The notes beneath the pieces were generated by a model, which worked only from the letters and a program-made list of their open reading frames with translations, searched no databases and was not told the DNA's origin. Both the position numbers and the translations under genes were made by a program. From CBFFRJ01 sp051486985 (GTDB taxonomy: Bacteria > Pseudomonadota > Gammaproteobacteria > Enterobacterales > Enterobacteriaceae): a DNA stretch of 64,000 bases. Every line of letters begins with the position of its first letter. Positions within the stretch are counted from its first letter, which is position 1. Below are positions 60,204 through 64,000 of this stretch, in pieces. Where the stretch lies: assembly GCF_051486985.1 (NCBI RefSeq), contig NZ_JAHVDV010000025.1, positions 1 to 64,000 on the forward strand. Reading direction: 5' to 3'.

Positions 60204-60659
60204 ATGCAAGAAGGGCAAAACCGTAAAACATCGTCCCTGAGTATTCTCGCCATCGCTGGGGTGGAGCCGTATCAAGAGAAACCGGGCGAAGAGTATATGA
60301 ACGAAGCCCAGCTGGCGCACTTCAAGCGTATTCTTGAAGCGTGGCGTAATCAACTTAGGGATGAAGTCGATCGCACCGTCACCCATATGCAGGATGAAGC
60401 GGCAAACTTCCCGGACCCGGTAGACCGCGCGGCCCAGGAAGAAGAGTTTAGCCTCGAACTGCGTAACCGTGACCGCGAGCGTAAACTGATTAAAAAGATC
60501 GAAAAAACGCTGAAAAAAGTGGAAGACGAAGACTTCGGCTTCTGCGAATCCTGCGGCGTAGAGATTGGCATTCGTCGCCTGGAAGCGCGTCCAACAGCCG
60601 ACCTCTGCATCGACTGTAAAACCCTGGCTGAAATCCGCGAAAAACAGATGGCGGGTTAA
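60204..60659 (+). CDS. dksA: RNA polymerase-binding transcription factor DksA
   Basis: Binds the RNA polymerase secondary channel and with ppGpp controls rRNA, ribosomal and amino-acid operons. The 151 aa protein is almost identical to E. coli. The coiled-coil (about 33-108) carries the tip motif Asp71-x-x-Asp74-x-Ala76, and the zinc finger uses Cys114, Cys117, Cys135 and Cys138. The ATG at 60204 is chosen: AAGGAG is 7 nt before it. A stem-loop follows the stop, then gluQ. Confidence 0.98.
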   Translation: MQEGQNRKTSSLSILAIAGVEPYQEKPGEEYMNEAQLAHFKRILEAWRNQLRDEVDRTVTHMQDEAANFPDPVDRAAQEEEFSLELRNRDRERKLIKKIEKTLKKVEDEDFGFCESCGVEIGIRRLEARPTADLCIDCKTLAEIREKQMAG

Positions 60660-60666
60660 GTTTTCT

Positions 60667-60694
60667 GATGACCGACAGCCGGTCATCTCTCTGT
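60667..60694 (+). terminator. Stem-loop after dksA
   Basis: GATGACCG (60667-60674) pairs with CGGTCATC (60680-60687) over a 5-base loop, then TCTCTGTT. The T-run is broken, so termination is probably partial and allows some readthrough into gluQ. Confidence 0.6.
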
Positions 60695-60785
60695 TGGCGC
60701 AGCGCTGTTCCCGGCCTGCGCCTTCACTTCAGGCTGTGCTATAGTCGGGACAATTTTTCCGCTATCGATGCTTTTCGCTTTCACC

Positions 60786-61682
60786 ATGTCTGAACCTCGC
60801 TATACAGGACGCTTTGCGCCATCACCCTCTGGTGAACTTCATTTCGGCTCCCTTATTGCCGCCCTCGGCAGCTATCTGCAGGCTCGCGCCAACCACGGCG
60901 TATGGCGGGTTCGCATTGAAGATATCGACCCGCCACGCGAAGTCCCCGGCGCTGCAGATACTATTTTGCGCCAGCTTACCCACTATGGTCTGCACTGGGA
61001 TGGCGAGGTGCTCTGGCAATCACAGCGTCACGAGGCATACCGCGAAGCGCTCGCCTGGCTTAAGGCGCAAAACCTGAGCTATTACTGCACCTGTACCCGT
61101 GCGCGCATCCAGCGTGTGGGGGGATTTTACGATGGACATTGCCGCACGCTGAATCAGGGCCCGGACCATGCCGCCGTCCGCCTGTTGCAACACCATCCGG
61201 TGACCCATTTTCATGACAAGCTGCGCGGCGATATTCATGTCGATCCGCATCTGGCCCGTGAAGATTTTATTATCCACCGCCGGGATGGTCTGTTTGCCTA
61301 CAACCTCGCCGTCGTGGTCGATGACCACTTTCAGGGGGTAACGGAGATCGTGCGCGGTGCGGATTTAATTGACCCTACGGTAAGGCAGCTTTCGCTTTAT
61401 CAGCACTTTGCCTGGCCTGCTCCCGGTTACATTCATCTACCGCTGGCGTTAAATGCACAAGGGGACAAGCTCTCCAAGCAAAACCATGCGCCCGCCTTGC
61501 CTGGCGGCGATCCGCGCCCCATAATAATCAGGGCGTTACAATTCTTAAACCAGAACGCAACAGAAGAATGGCAGGACCTCAGCATCGAGGATTTACTCTC
61601 TCGCGCAGTCGCAAACTGGACGCTTTCCCGGGTGCCAGATGCAGTGGATGTGAATACATCATTCTCAAACGCTTCGCGCTGA
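60786..61682 (+). CDS. gluQ: Glutamyl-Q tRNA(Asp) synthetase GluQ (YadB)
   Basis: Truncated class I synthetase that attaches glutamate to the queuosine base in the tRNA-Asp anticodon. The 298 aa protein has the HIGH-like APSPSGELHFGSL and the KMSKS-like KLSKQ near residue 230. A zinc site formed by CTC, a Tyr and the DGHC cysteine lies around 100-125, and there is no anticodon-binding domain. The ATG at 60786 fits the conserved start but has no visible ribosome site; an in-frame ATG at 60768 is the alternative. Downstream pcnB begins 54 bp later. Confidence 0.95.
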   Translation: MSEPRYTGRFAPSPSGELHFGSLIAALGSYLQARANHGVWRVRIEDIDPPREVPGAADTILRQLTHYGLHWDGEVLWQSQRHEAYREALAWLKAQNLSYYCTCTRARIQRVGGFYDGHCRTLNQGPDHAAVRLLQHHPVTHFHDKLRGDIHVDPHLAREDFIIHRRDGLFAYNLAVVVDDHFQGVTEIVRGADLIDPTVRQLSLYQHFAWPAPGYIHLPLALNAQGDKLSKQNHAPALPGGDPRPIIIRALQFLNQNATEEWQDLSIEDLLSRAVANWTLSRVPDAVDVNTSFSNASR

Positions 61683-61736
61683 GCTATGATTAGCCGCTAT
61701 TTTTTTGTCCTGACGTTTGACACTACGAGGTGCACT

Positions 61737-63131
61737 ATTTTTACCCGAGTCGCTAATTTTTGCCGTAAGGTGCTTAGCCGCGAAGAAAGCATGGTCGTTG
61801 AGGCTACTGTACAACCTCAGATGACGGTTATTCCGCGTGAGCAGCACGCTATCTCCCGCAAAGATATCAGTGAAAACGCGCTCAAAGTGCTCTATCGGCT
61901 GAACAAAGCGGGTTACGATGCCTACCTTGTGGGTGGCGGGGTGCGTGACTTGCTCCTGGGCAAGAAACCGAAAGATTTTGATGTCACCACCAGCGCTACG
62001 CCGGATCAGGTACGTAAGCTGTTCCGCAACTGCCGCCTGGTTGGCCGCCGTTTCCGCCTGGCTCACGTGATGTTTGGCCCGGAAATCATCGAAGTCGCCA
62101 CCTTCCGTGGCCATCATGAAGAGGCCGCATCTGACCGCACCACGTCACAGCGCGGGCAAAACGGTATGCTGTTGCGTGACAACATCTTTGGTTCCATTGA
62201 AGAAGATGCGCAGCGCCGCGACTTCACCATCAATAGCCTTTATTACAGCGTTGCCGATTTTACCGTCCGCGATTATGTCGGCGGCATGCGTGACCTGGAA
62301 GATGGCGTTATTCGTCTGATTGGCAACCCGGAGACCCGCTATCGGGAAGATCCGGTGCGCATGCTGCGTGCTGTTCGCTTTGCGGCCAAACTGGGTATGA
62401 GCATCAGCGCGGAAACAGCTGAACCCATTCCACGGCTGGCAACGCTGATCAACGACGTGCCGCCTGCGCGTCTGTTCGAAGAGGCACTTAAGCTGCTGCA
62501 AGCTGGTTATGGCTTCGACACCTACACGTTGCTACGCGAATACAATCTATTCCAGCCTCTTTTCCCGACCCTCTGCCGCTACTTCACTGAAAACGGTGAC
62601 AGCGCGATGGAGCGTATCATCGCGCAGGTGCTTAAAAATACCGACACCCGCATTCACAATGATATGCGCGTTAATCCGGCCTTCCTGTTCGCCGCTATGT
62701 TCTGGTACCCCTTACTGGAAACTGCCCAGCGTATCGCGCAGGAGAGTGGACTGGCCTATTACGATGCCTTTGCGCTGGCCATGAATGATGTTCTCGATGA
62801 GGCCTGCCGTACGCTGGCTATTCCTAAGCGCATCACGACGCTTGTGCGTGATATCTGGCAGCTACAGTTACGCATGTCCCGTCGCCAGGGTAAACGTGCC
62901 TGGAAACTGATGGAACATCCTAAATTCCGGGCCGCTTACGATCTGCTCGCGCTCAGGGCCGAAATTGAGCGCAACGCTGAGCTACAGCGTCTGGCGAAAT
63001 GGTGGGGCGAATTTCAGGTTTCCGCGCCACCGGATCAAAAAGAGATGCTCGACGATCTGGGTGATGAGCCCGCCGCGCGTCGTCGCCACCGTAGGCCGCG
63101 TAAGCGCGCGCCACGGCGCGAAAGCGCATAA
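61737..63131 (+). CDS. pcnB: Poly(A) polymerase I PcnB, with ATT start codon
   Basis: Adds poly(A) tails to RNA 3' ends, promoting decay; controls ColE1-type plasmid copy number. Class II nucleotidyltransferase with LVGGGVRDLLLG and DFDVTT (about 62-90), a tRNA-nucleotidyltransferase-like RNA-binding region and a basic Arg-rich tail (RRHRRPRKRAPRR). The conserved protein starts IFTRVANFCRK at an ATT codon (61737-61739), with GAGGTG 6-7 nt before it. This is the non-canonical AUU start known for E. coli pcnB. An in-frame ATG at 61686 adds 17 residues and has no ribosome site. Length 464 aa against 465. Confidence 0.95.
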   Translation: MFTRVANFCRKVLSREESMVVEATVQPQMTVIPREQHAISRKDISENALKVLYRLNKAGYDAYLVGGGVRDLLLGKKPKDFDVTTSATPDQVRKLFRNCRLVGRRFRLAHVMFGPEIIEVATFRGHHEEAASDRTTSQRGQNGMLLRDNIFGSIEEDAQRRDFTINSLYYSVADFTVRDYVGGMRDLEDGVIRLIGNPETRYREDPVRMLRAVRFAAKLGMSISAETAEPIPRLATLINDVPPARLFEEALKLLQAGYGFDTYTLLREYNLFQPLFPTLCRYFTENGDSAMERIIAQVLKNTDTRIHNDMRVNPAFLFAAMFWYPLLETAQRIAQESGLAYYDAFALAMNDVLDEACRTLAIPKRITTLVRDIWQLQLRMSRRQGKRAWKLMEHPKFRAAYDLLALRAEIERNAELQRLAKWWGEFQVSAPPDQKEMLDDLGDEPAARRRHRRPRKRAPRRESA

Positions 63132-63143
63132 TTCGTTTGATCT

Positions 63144-63168
63144 TCAGGCCTGCCATGAGCAGGCCTGA
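63144..63168 (+). terminator. Stem-loop between pcnB and folK
   Basis: TCAGGCCTGC (63144-63153) and GCAGGCCTGA (63159-63168) form a perfect 10-bp stem with a 5-base loop 12 bp after pcnB. Only a weak TGCTTT follows. It may be an attenuator or mRNA-processing site rather than a full terminator. Confidence 0.5.
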
Positions 63169-63198
63169 TGCTTTACCGTGTCTGCATCAGGAGCCGAA

Positions 63199-63684
63199 AT
63201 GTCCCCAACGCTTTGCTATATTGCCATCGGTAGTAATCTTGCCTCTCCCCTGCAACAGGTTAATGCTGCGCTTTCAGCACTGGGTGATATTCCCCAAAGC
63301 CGGGTGGTTGCTGTTTCCTCATTTTATCGCACCCCGCCACTCGGCCCGCAGGATCAGCCGGACTATCTTAATGCCGCCGTGGCCCTTGAGACGCAGCTGC
63401 CACCGGACGCGTTACTGGATAACACGCAGCGCATTGAGTTACAGCAAGGGCGTGAGCGTAAAGCCGAACGCTGGGGGCCACGAACCCTGGATTTAGATAT
63501 CATGTTATTTGGCGATGAGAGTATTCAGACCCCACGCCTGACGGTGCCTCACTACGACATGTTCAACCGCGGTTTCATGCTCTGGCCGCTGTTTGAAATC
63601 GCCCCCGCCCTTCGCTTTCCTGATGGCACCCTGCTCACTGAACGCCTCACGCAATGCGGTGCAGATAAACCCGCCTTATGGTAA
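63199..63684 (+). CDS. folK: 2-amino-4-hydroxy-6-hydroxymethyldihydropteridine pyrophosphokinase FolK
   Basis: Transfers pyrophosphate from ATP to the pterin precursor of folate. The 161 aa protein has the HPPK core: IAIGSNL at the start, TPPLGPQDQPDYLNAA around 42-57, and WGPRTLDLDIMLFG (about 89-102), the latter with the two metal-binding aspartates. The ATG at 63199 is preferred since AGGAG is 6 nt before it; the ATG-like start at 63178 is not conserved. The C-terminal ten residues differ from E. coli. Confidence 0.96.
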   Translation: MSPTLCYIAIGSNLASPLQQVNAALSALGDIPQSRVVAVSSFYRTPPLGPQDQPDYLNAAVALETQLPPDALLDNTQRIELQQGRERKAERWGPRTLDLDIMLFGDESIQTPRLTVPHYDMFNRGFMLWPLFEIAPALRFPDGTLLTERLTQCGADKPALW

Positions 63685-63738
63685 AACCCTTTTCTGTCGC
63701 CGTAGTTGTGATCGCAGTTGAACGATTGCCTAAAATCA

Positions 63739-63766
63739 TTGTTCACCTGAATCATACTGCTAGAAT
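63739..63766 (+). promoter_or_regulatory. Candidate panB promoter
   Basis: An extended -10, TGC followed by TAGAAT (63761-63766), with TTGTTC (63739-63744) 16 bp upstream. It is 35 bp before the panB ATG. Confidence 0.6.
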
Positions 63767-63801
63767 GCGCCAGGATTCGTTTTTAGCCATCAGGAAACGT
63801 T

Positions 63802-64000
63802 ATGAAACCAACCACCCTTTCCCTGCTGCTTAAATGCAAAAAGGAAAAAAAACGCTTCGCCACTATCACTGCCTACGACTACAGCTTTGCAAAGCTGTTT
63901 GCTGAAGAGGGCATCAACGTGATGCTGGTTGGCGATTCGTTAGGGATGACGGTCCAGGGTCATGATTCCACCCTGCCCGTGACGGTAGACGACATCGCCT
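63802..64000 (+). CDS. panB: 3-methyl-2-oxobutanoate hydroxymethyltransferase PanB, N-terminal part
   Basis: Ketopantoate hydroxymethyltransferase, first committed step of pantothenate synthesis, using methylene-tetrahydrofolate. Only the first 66 codons are in the window; the frame is open at base 64000. The protein begins MKPTTLSLLLKCKKEKKRF and shows ITAYDYSFAKLF and VGDSLGMTVQGH with the metal-binding Asp (about residue 45), as in E. coli. CAGGAAACGTT precedes the ATG. The folK-panB order is conserved. Confidence 0.97.
   Translation, partial: MKPTTLSLLLKCKKEKKRFATITAYDYSFAKLFAEEGINVMLVGDSLGMTVQGHDSTLPVTVDDIA

Noticed and set aside
1..64000. Prophage, insertion sequence, integrative element or defence island
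   Set aside because: No transposase, integrase, recombinase, restriction, toxin-antitoxin or phage structural genes are present; gene order is collinear with the E. coli core chromosome.

Overview
This window is a 64 kb stretch of core chromosome from a member of the Enterobacteriaceae. Nearly every protein matches its Escherichia coli counterpart closely in sequence and length, and the order rrn-gmhB-metNIQ-rcsF-trmO-proS ... dksA-gluQ-pcnB-folK-panB is that of the E. coli 4-5 minute region. Differences from E. coli (no clcA between erpA and hemL, a ~510 bp hemL-fhuB gap, CCCTCTCC-type palindromic repeats, divergent surface loops) suggest an Enterobacter/Lelliottia/Leclercia-type genus. That genus-level call is inference, since only 69 nt of 16S rRNA are present.

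Layout. 1-440: 5' end of a 16S gene with rrn leader, boxA and P1/P2 promoters, reading left. 441-9156: gmhB, the MetJ-type metNIQ methionine transporter operon, rcsF-trmO, proS, then nlpE, arfB-yaeQ, and yaeP-rof. 9187-27889: a long leftward block of tilS, gloA2, ldcC, and the envelope/replication cluster uppS-cdsA-rseP-bamA-skp-lpxD-fabZ-lpxA-lpxB-rnhB-dnaE-accA. 28071-32827: dxr, frr, pyrH, tsf, rpsB, with the structured rpsB leader (t44). 33039-38148 (rightward): map, glnD, dapD, yaeH. 38249-42653 (leftward): cdaR, degP (sigma-E promoter), dgt. 42762-46753: mtnN-btuF-yadS, erpA (leftward), hemL. 46754-47265: repeat-rich gap. 47266-53232: fhuACDB ferric-hydroxamate uptake with a Fur-type site. 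53489-58641: mrcB and hrpB. 58783-64000 (rightward): thpR, sfsA, dksA, gluQ, pcnB, folK, and panB cut by the window end.

The genes are mainly housekeeping: outer-membrane biogenesis (lpxABD, fabZ, bamA, skp, degP, rseP), lipid and isoprenoid supply (cdsA, uppS, dxr, accA), translation (rpsB, tsf, frr, map, proS, tilS), replication (dnaE), nitrogen sensing (glnD) and metal/cofactor uptake (fhu, btuF). I found no prophage, insertion sequence, CRISPR array, toxin-antitoxin pair, defence island or other evidently new system. The best candidates for something undescribed are the GC-rich structured segment at 46900-47215 and the dispersed palindromes. Other points worth a look are the non-AUG (ATT) start of pcnB, loss of the internal Met used for the short PBP1b form, a putative sigma-E promoter inside rseP, and two ambiguous bases confined to the rrn leader.
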